From Nitrospira moscoviensis (lineage in GTDB: Bacteria > Nitrospirota > Nitrospiria > Nitrospirales > Nitrospiraceae): 64,000 nt of DNA. Below, piece after piece: positions 46,915-55,569 of this stretch; the first letter of the stretch is position 1; each line of letters begins with the position of its first letter. The translations under genes were made by a program, and so were the position numbers. The stretch lies in NCBI RefSeq assembly GCF_001273775.1, contig NZ_CP011801.1, forward strand, positions 2,582,001 to 2,646,000, given 5' to 3'. The notes below the pieces were generated by a model. That model was not told the DNA's origin. It was given only the letters and a program-made list of their open reading frames with translations, and searched no databases.

Positions 46915-46990
46915 GTACCGAGACGCGAGCGCCGAGGTACGAGCGGACCGCGCATCCACTCGGTCCTCGGCCCACGAACCTTTCCTGCTG
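46915..46990. repeat. Hairpin spacer, nuoI/nuoJ
   Basis: GCGCCGAGGTACGAGCGGACCG on the left against CGGTCCTCGGCCCACG on the right. The right end (CTTTCCTGCT) matches the 85-bp dispersed repeats at 30195 and 33877, so this is a diverged relative. Confidence 0.7.
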
Positions 46991-46994
46991 ACCC

Positions 46995-47498
46995 ATGGAA
47001 CTGCTCTTCTACCTCGCCGCCGCGGTCTCGGTTCTGGCGACCGTTCGCGTCATCACGCATCTCCACGCGGTGCATGCACTGCTCTACCTCGTCGTGTCCC
47101 TGATGGCCTTGGCCGTGATCTTCTATTTGCTCGGAGCCCAGTTCGCCGCCGCGCTGGAAATCATCATCTACGCCGGTGCGATCATGGTGCTGTTCATCTT
47201 CGTGGTCATGCTGTTGAACCAAGGCCCGCGCACCATGGAGCAGGAGCGCCGCTGGCTCCGCCCCGGCATGTGGATCGGTCCCGGTCTGCTGGCTCTCGTC
47301 CTGTTGGCGGAAGTCGTCTTCATCATCGCGGCGGGAGCGGCCCCGCCGGAAGACCTGCACATGATCAGGCCGAAAGCCGTGGCGATCAGCCTCTACGGTC
47401 CCTATGTGATCGGCGTGGAGCTGGCCTCCATGCTGCTGCTGCCGGGGCTGATCGGCGCGTACCATCTCGGCCGGCGACTGACGAAGGACAGTCCCTGA
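46995..47498 (+). CDS. nuoJ: NADH-quinone oxidoreductase subunit J
   Basis: 167 residues, five membrane helices. Conserved family region [28 protein letters not shown] (helix 3 with the pi-bulge, about 55-82). Part of the membrane arm between NuoH/A and NuoK. Ends in TGATG, overlapping nuoK. Confidence 0.92.
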   Translation: MELLFYLAAAVSVLATVRVITHLHAVHALLYLVVSLMALAVIFYLLGAQFAAALEIIIYAGAIMVLFIFVVMLLNQGPRTMEQERRWLRPGMWIGPGLLALVLLAEVVFIIAAGAAPPEDLHMIRPKAVAISLYGPYVIGVELASMLLLPGLIGAYHLGRRLTKDSP

Positions 47499-47797
47499 TG
47501 CTGACCACGCATGCGCTGATCCTCGCGATGATTCTGTTCTGCACGGGACTGGTCGGCCTGCTGGTCCGCCGCAACATTCTCTACATGCTGCTGTCCATCG
47601 AAGTCATGCTCAACGCGGCCAGCCTGGCTTTCATCGCCGCCGGCTCCCGCTGGGCGCAGCCGGACGGCCAGGTGATGTTCATGTTCATCCTGACGCTGGC
47701 GGCGGCGGAAGTCTCCGTGGCGCTCGGCATCGTGCTTCAGATTTCGTACCGGTTCAACACCCTGGACGCGGACGCCATCAGCGAGATGAAAGGGTAA
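47498..47797 (+). CDS. nuoK: NADH-quinone oxidoreductase subunit K
   Basis: 99 residues, three membrane helices, matching the family length (about 100). The two conserved buried Glu are present: one in [11 protein letters not shown] (helix 2) and one in [11 protein letters not shown] (helix 3); both are needed for proton pumping in E. coli. Start overlaps the nuoJ stop. Confidence 0.93.
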   Translation: MLTTHALILAMILFCTGLVGLLVRRNILYMLLSIEVMLNAASLAFIAAGSRWAQPDGQVMFMFILTLAAAEVSVALGIVLQISYRFNTLDADAISEMKG

Positions 47798-47807
47798 CGG
47801 GAAGGGT

Positions 47808-47896
47808 TGCTTTAGTTTCTTTGGTTTGTCTGGTTTGTCTTGTTGTGAACCAGAAAACCAAACAAACCAGATAAACCAAAGAACCAGACAAACCAG
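47808..47896. repeat. Iterated-word hairpin spacer, nuoK/nuoL
   Basis: Left arm TTTGGTTTGTCTGGTTTGTC, right arm ACCAAACAAACCAGATAAAC and following words; they can pair over about 30 bp. Fills the nuoK-nuoL gap completely. Confidence 0.85.
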
Positions 47897-47898
47897 TC

Positions 47899-49797
47899 AT
47901 GCTTCAACTACTTTCTCTCATCCCCGCCTTGCCGATGGCGGGCTTTCTGTTGCTGGCGCTTTTGGGCGGCCGCTTCTCGCGCCGCCAGATCGCCTGGACC
48001 GGTGCGGGGTCGGTCGGCATGTCGGCCTTGATCACCGGCCTCGTCGCCGTCGCCTTTCTGCGCGCGCTGCCCGAGACGATCTCCTACCGCCAAACATGGT
48101 GGACTTGGGTGGACACGTCAGGCCTGACGGCCGGCCTCTCCTGGCACCTCGACGCCTTGTCGCTCCTGATGGCGCTCGTCATCACCGGCGTCGGGTTGTT
48201 GATCCATCTCTACTCCACGGGATACATGATCGAGGAAACCCACCAGGACTATCGCCGCTTCTTCGCCTACATGAACCTGTTCGTCGCGAGCATGCTGACG
48301 CTGGTGCTCGCCGACAATCTCCTGCTGCTCTATCTCGGCTGGGAAGGCGTGGGGCTCTGCAGCTATCTGTTGATCGGCTTCTGGTATCGCCGGCCGGAGA
48401 ACGGCGCGGCGGCGCAAAAGGCCTTCATCGTGACCCGCCTCGGCGACACGGCCTTCGCGATGGGGCTGTTCCTCCTGTTCACGGAGTTCAAGACCCTGTC
48501 GATCCAACAGGTCCAGACGCTCGCGGTCGAGGCCTGGCCGATCGGCTCCGGCCTGGCCATCGCCGTGGCCGCGCTGCTCCTCGGCGGGGCCGTCGGCAAA
48601 TCGGCGCAGTTGCCGTTACAGGTGTGGCTGCCCGACGCCATGGCGGGCCCCACGCCGGTCAGCGCGCTGATCCACGCCGCCACGATGGTCACGGCGGGCG
48701 TCTATCTCATCGCGCGCATGCACAGCCTGTTTACGCTGGCGCCGCCGGTGCAATATGCGGTCGCGGTCATCGGGGTGCTCACGCTGCTCCTCGCCGCCTG
48801 CAGCGCGCTGGTGCAGCGGGACATCAAGCGCATTCTCGCCTATTCCACGATCAGCCAGCTCGGCTACATGTTCCTCGCGCTCGGCGTCGGCGCCTGGTCG
48901 GCCGCCCTGTTCCACTTCATGACCCACGCCTGCTTCAAGGCCCTCCTGTTCCTCGCGGCCGGCGCAGTGATCGTGAGCCTCCACCACGAACAGGATATTT
49001 TCCGCATGGGCGGCCTTCGCCGCCGCCTGCCGGTGACCTTCTGGACGTTCCTCATCGGCGCGGCGGCGCTCTCGGGCGTGCCGTTGATCACCTCGGGCTT
49101 TTACAGCAAAGACTGGATCTTGTGGTCCACCTTGTCCTCGCCGCTGGGCGGCCCGTGGCTCTGGGCCGGCGCGGCATTGGGCACGCTGTTGACCGGCCTC
49201 TATAGTTTCCGGCTGATCTTCCGCGTCTTCTTCGGCGAGGTCCGCACGGCTCCCCATGCGGCCCCCGGCACGGCCATGACGCTTCCATTGATCGTGCTGG
49301 CGGCGCTCTCGCTCGGTGTAGGGTTTTTGGAACTACCCACCACCCTCGGCGATGTGCCGTTGTTCAGCCGTTATCTCGCCCATGCATTGCCGACGATCGA
49401 AGCGCTGCCGGGCTCACAGGGCCCGAGCGAAGCGACCGAACAGGCCGCCGTCACGCTGGCGTCGCTGCTCGGCATCGGGCTCGCGGCCCTGTTCTTTCTG
49501 CGGCGCCCCGGCCTCACCGAGGCGATGGCCGGCAGCGCCTGGGGACGGACGGTGAGCGAGGTCTGGCTTCACGGATGGGGATTCGACCGATTCTACAATC
49601 TCGTCATCGTCCGGCCCTGGCAGCGGCTGACGCGCGGGCCGGGAGACGTCGTCGACCGCTTGTACGAGGCGCTGGCCGAGGCCCTCCGCTGGTCGCACGA
49701 GTCCTTCTCGCGCACGCAAACCGGCCGCGTGCGCTGGTATGCGATGACCGCGGCGGCCGGCGCATTGTTGTTGATGGGCCTCTTCGTCTTGAGATAA
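47899..49797 (+). CDS. nuoL: NADH-quinone oxidoreductase subunit L
   Basis: 632 residues, antiporter-like subunit with about 14 core helices plus a long C-terminal lateral helix and terminal anchor. Key residues visible: Glu in YLGWEGVGLCSYLLIGFW, Lys in GKSAQLPLQVWLPDAM, His/Lys in FFHFMTHACFKALLFL. It is the distal pump of complex I. ATG directly follows the hairpin spacer. Confidence 0.93.
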   Translation: MLQLLSLIPALPMAGFLLLALLGGRFSRRQIAWTGAGSVGMSALITGLVAVAFLRALPETISYRQTWWTWVDTSGLTAGLSWHLDALSLLMALVITGVGLLIHLYSTGYMIEETHQDYRRFFAYMNLFVASMLTLVLADNLLLLYLGWEGVGLCSYLLIGFWYRRPENGAAAQKAFIVTRLGDTAFAMGLFLLFTEFKTLSIQQVQTLAVEAWPIGSGLAIAVAALLLGGAVGKSAQLPLQVWLPDAMAGPTPVSALIHAATMVTAGVYLIARMHSLFTLAPPVQYAVAVIGVLTLLLAACSALVQRDIKRILAYSTISQLGYMFLALGVGAWSAALFHFMTHACFKALLFLAAGAVIVSLHHEQDIFRMGGLRRRLPVTFWTFLIGAAALSGVPLITSGFYSKDWILWSTLSSPLGGPWLWAGAALGTLLTGLYSFRLIFRVFFGEVRTAPHAAPGTAMTLPLIVLAALSLGVGFLELPTTLGDVPLFSRYLAHALPTIEALPGSQGPSEATEQAAVTLASLLGIGLAALFFLRRPGLTEAMAGSAWGRTVSEVWLHGWGFDRFYNLVIVRPWQRLTRGPGDVVDRLYEALAEALRWSHESFSRTQTGRVRWYAMTAAAGALLLMGLFVLR

Positions 49798-49814
49798 GGG
49801 ACCTGCGCGGGACT

Positions 49815-49860
49815 AGAACAACCAAATAAACCAGACGAACCAAACAAACCGAACAGACCG
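49815..49860. repeat. Iterated-word spacer, nuoL/nuoM (single arm)
   Basis: Words AACAACCAAATAAACCAGAC and GAACCAAACAAACCGAAC follow each other without an obvious partner arm. Same A/C-rich composition as the right arms of the other spacers. Confidence 0.7.
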
Positions 49861-49868
49861 GCTTCATC

Positions 49869-51428
49869 ATGATCCTCTGGTCGCTCATTCTGATCCCGCT
49901 CCTCGCGGCGCCGCTCGCTTGGTTGGCCGAGAGCCGGTCGCGGGAGGCGCCCCGCCGGATCGCCGCCGGCGCCCTGGGACTCGAGCTGATCCTCTCGCTC
50001 GCGCTTTGGGGACAGGATCAATCCCTGCTCGCCGCCGGAGACGGGCGGTGGCTGCTCGCGAGCCGGGCGGAATGGATTCCCCGCTGGGGCATCGGCCTGC
50101 ATCTGGCCCTCGACGGTCTGAGCGTCGTCCTCATAGTGCTGACGGCGTTTCTCGGGCTGATCGCCGTGGTCGCATCCTGGTCGGAGATCCAGGAGCGGGT
50201 GGGGTTTTTTCATTTCAATCTGCTCGTCGTCCTGAGCGGCGTGACGGGCGTCTTCGTCGCGCTCGACCTGTTCCTCTTCTTCCTGTTCTGGGAGCTCATG
50301 CTGGTCCCGATGTATCTGCTCATCGCCATCTGGGGACACGAAGGCCGGCGCTACGCCTCGTTCAAGTTCTTCCTGTTCACCCAGGCCGGCAGCCTGCTCC
50401 TGCTGATCGCCATCATCGCGCTGGCGTTGCTCCATCAACAGGCGACCGGGCGGCCCAGTTTCGACTATGCCGACCTCGCCGGCCTGGCGATTCCGCCGCG
50501 CACGGCCTGGTGGTTGATGTTGGGCTTCTTCGTTGGATTCGCCGTGAAACTCCCCGCGGTGCCGCTCCACACCTGGCTGCCGGACGCGCACACCGAGGCG
50601 CCGACGGGCGGCAGCGTCGTACTGGCGGGGCTGTTGTTGAAGACGGGCGCGTACGGCCTGCTCCGCTTCACGATTCCCCTGTTTCCCGACGCCGCGCGCG
50701 ATTTCGCGCCGATTGCGATGGCGCTCGGCGCTGCGGGGATTCTCTACGGAGGGGCGCTGGCCTTCGCGCAGACGGACTTCAAGCGCCTGGTCGCCTACAG
50801 CAGCGTCAGCCACCTGGGCTTTGCGCTGCTGGGCATCTTCGCCATGACCGACCTGGCGCTCCAGGGCGCCGCCATGCAGTTGGTGGCGCACGGCGTGAGC
50901 ACGGGCGCGCTCTTCCTGCTGGCGGGTGCGCTCCAAGAGCGATTGCACACGCGGGACATGCGCCGCATGGGCGGCTTATGGGCCTCGACGCCGCGGCTGG
51001 CGGCGCTCACCCTGTTTTTTGCGGTGGCGTCGTTGGGCTTACCCGGCCTGGCGAATTTCATCGGCGAATTCCTCGTGCTGTTCGGCTCCTTCGCGCGGCA
51101 GCCGATCTTCACCGTCATCGCGGCCGCCGGACTGGTGATCGCGGCGGTCTATTCGTTGGCGCTGCTGCAGCGCGCGTTTTTCGGCCCGCTGGGTGACGAC
51201 CACCCCCTGCCCGATCTGTCGCGCCCGGCCTTCACCGCGCTGCTGGCGATGGCCGCCGTTCAGCTCTGGCTCGGATGGTATCCCGGCCCGGTGCTCTCGA
51301 CGACCGAACCGGCGATCCGGTTTCTCATTCAGGCGCCAAACCGCTCGCTGATCCACACAACCTCCCGCGACTCTCCCTCAAACCTCGAACCTTCGAACCT
51401 CGAACTCGTTGAAGCGGAGCGCCCATGA
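49869..51428 (+). CDS. nuoM: NADH-quinone oxidoreductase subunit M
   Basis: 519 residues, 13-14 helices, antiporter-like. Signatures: LFFLFWELMLVPMYLLI with the conserved Glu, FAVKLPAVPLHTWLPDAHTEAPTG, and the Lys in FAQTDFKRLVAYSSVSHLG. Only one nuoM copy is present. The C-terminal tail (NLEPSNLELVEAE) is encoded by GAACCT/CGAACC words, a repeat-derived extension as in NuoF. Overlaps nuoN in ATGA. Confidence 0.93.
   Translation: MILWSLILIPLLAAPLAWLAESRSREAPRRIAAGALGLELILSLALWGQDQSLLAAGDGRWLLASRAEWIPRWGIGLHLALDGLSVVLIVLTAFLGLIAVVASWSEIQERVGFFHFNLLVVLSGVTGVFVALDLFLFFLFWELMLVPMYLLIAIWGHEGRRYASFKFFLFTQAGSLLLLIAIIALALLHQQATGRPSFDYADLAGLAIPPRTAWWLMLGFFVGFAVKLPAVPLHTWLPDAHTEAPTGGSVVLAGLLLKTGAYGLLRFTIPLFPDAARDFAPIAMALGAAGILYGGALAFAQTDFKRLVAYSSVSHLGFALLGIFAMTDLALQGAAMQLVAHGVSTGALFLLAGALQERLHTRDMRRMGGLWASTPRLAALTLFFAVASLGLPGLANFIGEFLVLFGSFARQPIFTVIAAAGLVIAAVYSLALLQRAFFGPLGDDHPLPDLSRPAFTALLAMAAVQLWLGWYPGPVLSTTEPAIRFLIQAPNRSLIHTTSRDSPSNLEPSNLELVEAERP
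51365..51412. repeat. CGAACCT words in the 3' end of nuoM
   Basis: CTCAAACCTCGAACCTTCGA and CCTCGAACTCG. Same words as the spacer at 3401-3495. Here they are read as protein at the NuoM C-terminus. Confidence 0.65.
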
Positions 51429-52900
51429 CCGCCGACGATCTCCTCGCGCTCCTGCCCATTCTCGTCCACGGAGGGCTCTGCATCGTGACGATGCTGGCCA
51501 TCGCCGTCCGGAGGCACCATGCGACCATCGCCGTCCTGGCGGCCGTATCTTGTCTGCTCACGCTCGCCAGCCTGCCCGTGGCAGCCGCCGCAGCGCCGCA
51601 CGCGGTCACCGCCCTCGTCATGATCGACGGCTACGCGCTGCTCTACATGGGACTGTTGCTCGCCGCGACGCTCGTCGTCATCGCCCTGTCTTATGGGTAT
51701 CTGCAGCTCCATTTCGAAGCGCATGAAGAATTCGAGGAGTTCTATCTGCTGGTGCTGCTCGCCACCTTCGGCGGGCTCGTGCTGGTCTCGGCCCGGCACT
51801 TCGTGTCGCTCTTTCTCGGGCTGGAATTGATCGGCGTGTCCCTGTACAGCCTCATCGGCTACCTGCGGATCCGCCGCGGGCCGCTGGAGGCGGCGCTGAA
51901 ATATCTGCTGCTGTCCGCCTCCGCCTCGGCCTTTCTGCTCTTCGGGATGGCGCTCATGTATTTCCAGACCGGAACGATGGCGTTCGGCCGGATGGGCGGC
52001 GCGCTCGGCGGAGAGGCGCCGGCGCTCTGGCTGGCCGGGTTCGTGCTGGCGCTCGTCGGCCTCGGATTCAAGCTCGGGCTCGTGCCGTTCCATCTGTGGA
52101 TTCCCGACGTCTATCAAGGCGCCCCCGCCCCCATCACCGCCTATGTCGCGACGGTATCGAAGGGCGCGGTCTTCGCGCTGCTGCTCCGCTTCGTCGGCGA
52201 CGTGCAGGCGCTGCAGCACGGCGCGCTCGGCGCGCTGTTCGGCCTGCTCGCCGCCGCGTCGATGATCGCCGGAAACGTCCTCGCGCTGCTGCAACACAAC
52301 GTGAAGCGGCTGCTGGCCTACTCGTCGATCGCGCATCTCGGCTACCTGCTCGTCGCCCTGCTGGCCGGCGGCTCGCTGGCCCTCGAAGCCGTCACCTTCT
52401 ATCTCATCGCCTACTTCATCATGACGCTGGGCGCCTTCGGCATCGTGGCGATCCTCTCCCGCGAGGACCGCGACGCCGATATGTTGGAGGATTATCGGGG
52501 CCTCTTCTGGTCCCGGCCGTGGCTCGCCGGCACGTTGACGTTGATGCTGTTGTCGCTGGCCGGCATTCCGGTGACGGTGGGGTTCGTCGGCAAGTTCTAC
52601 GCGATCACGGCGGGCTTGGACGCCAGGCTGTGGTTCCTGGTGCTGCTGCTCGTCGCGAACAGCGCCATCGGCGTCTACTACTATTTGCGGCTCATCGTGG
52701 CGATGGTCGAACAGCCGGTGTGGATCGCGGGCCGGCCGGCGTCGCAATTGGAGATGGAGACTGGTTGGACGACGGTGCTCTCACTGGGATTGATGGTCTC
52801 ACTCCTGCTCTGGCTGGGCCTCTATCCTGAACCGATGATCGACTTCATCCGCACCATGGTCGGCCCCCTCGCCAGCCCCGTCGCCGCCATCCCGTCTTAA
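51425..52900 (+). CDS. nuoN: NADH-quinone oxidoreductase subunit N
   Basis: 491 residues, 14 helices, antiporter-like. Conserved: Glu in LFLGLELIGVSLYSLIGYLR, Lys in FKLGLVPFHLWIPDVYQGAP, Lys in HNVKRLLAYSSIAHLGYLLV. Last gene of the operon; the ATG lies within the nuoM stop. No clear terminator follows; the GC content drops sharply after the stop. Confidence 0.93.
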   Translation: MTADDLLALLPILVHGGLCIVTMLAIAVRRHHATIAVLAAVSCLLTLASLPVAAAAAPHAVTALVMIDGYALLYMGLLLAATLVVIALSYGYLQLHFEAHEEFEEFYLLVLLATFGGLVLVSARHFVSLFLGLELIGVSLYSLIGYLRIRRGPLEAALKYLLLSASASAFLLFGMALMYFQTGTMAFGRMGGALGGEAPALWLAGFVLALVGLGFKLGLVPFHLWIPDVYQGAPAPITAYVATVSKGAVFALLLRFVGDVQALQHGALGALFGLLAAASMIAGNVLALLQHNVKRLLAYSSIAHLGYLLVALLAGGSLALEAVTFYLIAYFIMTLGAFGIVAILSREDRDADMLEDYRGLFWSRPWLAGTLTLMLLSLAGIPVTVGFVGKFYAITAGLDARLWFLVLLLVANSAIGVYYYLRLIVAMVEQPVWIAGRPASQLEMETGWTTVLSLGLMVSLLLWLGLYPEPMIDFIRTMVGPLASPVAAIPS

Positions 52901-53145
52901 GGCCGGCTCCCAGGTCTGTTCTTCTCTCTATATAATGGATAGTGGTATTGGACGTTTCCAACCTTCAATTGTTAATCCTTTACACTATCTTTGAATATCT
53001 AAGCCATTAAATCGGTGTGCTTAAATTCATGAAAAATCAGGATGGTGCAGGCTATTAGCAGGATTACCGGAATCTTAGAGAGATCGTGGCCGACACCGTT
53101 TTCAGGGAACATGCTTGAAATCTCGCGGAGGTAAAGATATAGCCG
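52901..53145. other. Low-GC gene-free patch after nuoN
   Basis: About 245 bp clearly richer in A and T than the rest (for example TTCAATTGTTAATCC, TATATAATGG). A 71-codon minus frame at 52999-53214 has no ribosome site or family features and is not called. This may be the edge of a transferred piece carrying the following VapBC pair. Confidence 0.5.
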
Positions 53146-53174
53146 TTGCAGAGCATGAGTCTCAGTGCTAGCAT
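53146..53174 (+). promoter_or_regulatory. Promoter of the second vapBC pair
   Basis: TTGCAG (53146-53151) and TAGCAT (53169-53174) with a 17-nt spacer; TGC directly before the -10 makes it an extended -10. The vapB start lies 42 bp downstream. Confidence 0.5.
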
Positions 53175-53216
53175 TGTGCAAGCAGAAGTCCATCGAGGCT
53201 GGAAGGAGGCACACCG

Positions 53217-53453
53217 ATGGCTCAGGTTCTTGTTCGCAATCTGACCGACACCGTCGTCGCGCGGCTCAAAAAGCGGGCCCGAAGCCGTGGCCGGTCGCTC
53301 CAGGCGGAGGTCAAAACGATTCTCGAGGAAGCCGCCAAAGAAGCCCCTGAGGATTTCTGGAAGGAAGCGGATCGAATCCGTGAACAGCTTCACCGATCAG
53401 GGCGGAAGTTCAGCGACAGCGCCGCGCTGATCCGTGAGGACCGGGACCGGTGA
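53217..53453 (+). CDS. vapB: VapB/FitA-like ribbon-helix-helix antitoxin
   Basis: 78 residues with a strong GGAAGGAGG site. The N-terminal RHH domain reads MAQVLVRNLTDTVVARLKKR followed by ARSRGRSLQAEVKTIL, typical of FitA-like antitoxins. The C-terminal part (about 45-78) would bind the PIN toxin. Its stop overlaps the toxin GTG (GTGA). DNA binding to its own promoter is expected. Confidence 0.87.
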   Translation: MAQVLVRNLTDTVVARLKKRARSRGRSLQAEVKTILEEAAKEAPEDFWKEADRIREQLHRSGRKFSDSAALIREDRDR

Positions 53454-53869
53454 CCGCATACGTACTCGATGCCAGCGTCGTCGTAAAATGGTTCGTTCCG
53501 GAAGATTACAGCGAGTCGGCACTGCGCTTGAAAGACGTCGATGTTCGACTCCATGCCCCCGCCTTCCTCGCATTGGAAATCGGCAACGTACTGGCCAAGA
53601 AGCGACGCCGTGGCGAGCTTTCCCTGGCAGAAGCGGAAGGTATCTGGCGGGCATTTCGTCGGGCGCCGATCCGCCGACATGCCGATGACGCGTTAGTGCT
53701 TGCCGCCTTCGATCTGACGCATCAAACTGGAACCAGCCTTTACGATAACTTGTATCTGGCTCTCGGGGTCAATCTGAACATTCCGTTCGTGACGGCCGAT
53801 CGAAAATTCTATCAAGCTCTCCATACCTCGCCGCACCGCGACCGCCTCCGTTGGATCGAAGACTTATAG
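53450..53869 (+). CDS. vapC: PIN-domain toxin (VapC)
   Basis: 139 residues from a GTG overlapping the antitoxin stop. Acidic residues of the PIN site: D7 in YVLDASVVVKW, Glu in LALEIGNVLAKK, Asp in SLYDNLYLALG and Asp in VTADRKF. Predicted ribonuclease. It belongs to a different PIN subgroup from the toxin at 34034-34411 (VVVKWF start), so the two systems are not recent duplicates. Confidence 0.88.
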   Translation: MTAYVLDASVVVKWFVPEDYSESALRLKDVDVRLHAPAFLALEIGNVLAKKRRRGELSLAEAEGIWRAFRRAPIRRHADDALVLAAFDLTHQTGTSLYDNLYLALGVNLNIPFVTADRKFYQALHTSPHRDRLRWIEDL

Positions 53870-53909
53870 ACGGACTTGTGCCGCCGGTGCCGCCGGCGGA
53901 CTCAACATC

Positions 53910-54578
53910 TCAGTTCAACGCATTTCCCGTCAACGCCTGGTAGGCCTGCTGCACGGAGCCGACCGGGCTCACGTGCATCAGAAACGGGGTCTGCCAGTCC
54001 GCTTCGGCGGGATCGAACTCGTCGGGCACGAGGACGCGGCGGATGTGGGCTTCGTGGGCGGCGGCGAGCTTCAAGGAAAGGCCGCCGGCTTTGCTGATAT
54101 GTCCGTCCGGCGCGATGCCGCCGGTGATGATGCGGTCCTCCAAAATCGGATCGTTCTTCGCGAAGGCGATGACCGATAAGCCGATCATCGCCGAGAGGCT
54201 GTCGCCATAGACGGTGACGTCGTGGGGCGCCGCCAAGCGGACGGTCCAGGAGTCCGGTGAAAGCCGGGCCGCCCGCGCGGCGCGATAGATCGCCTGCTGC
54301 ACCGAGGTCTGGGCCTTTGGAGAAAACTTGCCGCCGCCGCTGGGAAACTGCACCATCAGCCCGCTCCGGTCGGCGCGCTCTTCGAAGCGCAGCGTGACCC
54401 GCGTGACCACGCCGACTGGTCCGGAATCCGACAACGTCACTCCAAGAATGGGGATCAAGCGTTCATGCCGGACGAGGGGCGCGCCGATCGATCCCTCCGC
54501 CACAGGCATCGGACCGAGCAGCGCGCCGCACAGCATCACGGCGGCGAGACTATTCCATCTGGGCACCTGCGCCGACAT
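53910..54578 (-). CDS. Secreted Lon-like (S16) protease domain protein
   Basis: 222 residues. N-terminal signal peptide (about 1-29), then a Lon-type proteolytic domain without ATPase: S127 in VTVYGDSLSAMIGL corresponds to the Ser of the GPSAG motif, and K170 in KAGGLSLKLAAAH to the catalytic Lys; RIITGGIAPDGHI is the strand between. Both dyad residues are present, so it may cleave peptides in the periplasm without ATP. The region 31-115 is beta-rich. It is 12 bp from ku on the same strand. Substrate unknown. Confidence 0.8.
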   Translation of the reverse strand: MSAQVPRWNSLAAVMLCGALLGPMPVAEGSIGAPLVRHERLIPILGVTLSDSGPVGVVTRVTLRFEERADRSGLMVQFPSGGGKFSPKAQTSVQQAIYRAARAARLSPDSWTVRLAAPHDVTVYGDSLSAMIGLSVIAFAKNDPILEDRIITGGIAPDGHISKAGGLSLKLAAAHEAHIRRVLVPDEFDPAEADWQTPFLMHVSPVGSVQQAYQALTGNALN

Positions 54579-54590
54579 GCCGCACCCCCT

Positions 54591-55463
54591 TCACGCGGTC
54601 TTCCGCTTCGCTTCCCGCTCCGCTCGGCCTTTTTTGCCCTGCGCCCCGGTCCGCCGGTCTTTGGCTTTTTCCTCCACGCTGCGCTTCAGGAGCGCCATGA
54701 GGTCGACGACTTCGCCGCGGGCCGGCCGCTCCTCTTCGGCTTCCGCCGGCTCCGTGATCGTCTCCGTTTGGCCGGCCTCGATCCGCTTTTCGATCAGCGC
54801 CATCAGATCTTCGTGATAGGTGTCCCGATAGCGGTCGGGCTGCCAGGCTTCCGTCATCCCGTCGACCAGCTTCGTCGCCATTTCGATCTCCCGCGGCGAG
54901 ACGCCCACGGCCGCGAGATCGCGGGACGGCAGGTCGAATTCGTCGGCCGCGCGGATTTCGCCGGCATACCGCAGCGTGTTCATGACGATGACGTCGTCCA
55001 TCGGCAGCAGGGCCGCGACATATTGCCTGGTGCGGATGACGACGTTGGCGATGCCCACCTTCCCCGTCTCCCGCAGCGTCTCCCGCAGGAGGGCATAGCC
55101 CTTGTGCCCGCGCTTGTCGGGCGCGAGATAGTACGGCGTTTCGAAGTACAGCGGCGCGATCTCTTTCCCGTCGACGAAGCTGAGAATCTCCACCGTCTGC
55201 GTCGCCTCGACGTTGGCCCGCTTGAAATCCTCTTCGGTCAGCACCACGTAGCGGTCTTTTTCGTACTCGTAGCCTTTGACGATATCGTCCCACGACACGT
55301 CCTCGCCGGTCTCCTTGTTGTACCGCTTGAACCCCACCGGCTTCATCGCCCGGCGGTCCAGCATCGTGAGGTCGAAATTGTTCCGCTTCTCGGCCGAGTA
55401 CAACCCGACCGGAATGTGGACCAGCCCGAAACTGATGGCGCCTTTCCACAATGTGCGAGGCAT
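54591..55463 (-). CDS. ku: Bacterial Ku, non-homologous end-joining protein
   Basis: 290 residues from an ATG with a perfect GAGGAGATC site. Ku core signature: LWKGAISFGLVHIPVGLY at the start, GYEYEKDRYVVLTEEDF, VNTLRYAGEI-like MNTLRYAGEIR. The C-terminal tail is Lys/Arg/Glu-rich, as in other Ku proteins that bind DNA ends with it. Ku homodimers encircle DNA ends and recruit LigD; no ligD is in the window, so it must be elsewhere or another ligase is used. Confidence 0.92.
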   Translation of the reverse strand: MPRTLWKGAISFGLVHIPVGLYSAEKRNNFDLTMLDRRAMKPVGFKRYNKETGEDVSWDDIVKGYEYEKDRYVVLTEEDFKRANVEATQTVEILSFVDGKEIAPLYFETPYYLAPDKRGHKGYALLRETLRETGKVGIANVVIRTRQYVAALLPMDDVIVMNTLRYAGEIRAADEFDLPSRDLAAVGVSPREIEMATKLVDGMTEAWQPDRYRDTYHEDLMALIEKRIEAGQTETITEPAEAEEERPARGEVVDLMALLKRSVEEKAKDRRTGAQGKKGRAEREAKRKTA

Positions 55464-55478
55464 AGATCTCCTCGGAAC

Positions 55479-55569
55479 GTGATCAGTGATGAGTGATGGG
55501 TGATGAACAGTCGAAACGACTCCCCACTTGTCACCGATCACTGATCACTCATCACTCATCACTGATCAC
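55479..55569. repeat. Iterated-word hairpin spacer, ku/yihY
   Basis: GTGATCAGTGATGAGTGATG on the left pairs with CATCACTCATCACTGATCAC on the right, loop CGAAACGACTCCCC. Same words as the nuoE/nuoF spacer 14 kb away. The stop codon of the yihY gene lies inside its right end. Confidence 0.88.

Noticed and set aside
40582..47896. Spacer repeats considered as a CRISPR array
   Set aside because: The units are 6-9 nt, lie in separate gene gaps, and lack regular repeat-spacer alternation and cas genes.
52999..53214. 71-codon minus-strand frame in the low-GC patch
   Set aside because: No ribosome site, no signal or domain, and it overlaps the vapB promoter. It could be a decayed gene but cannot be supported.
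53889..53898. CCGCCGGCGG palindrome between vapC and the Lon-like gene
   Set aside because: Such GC palindromes are expected by chance here, and no T run accompanies it.
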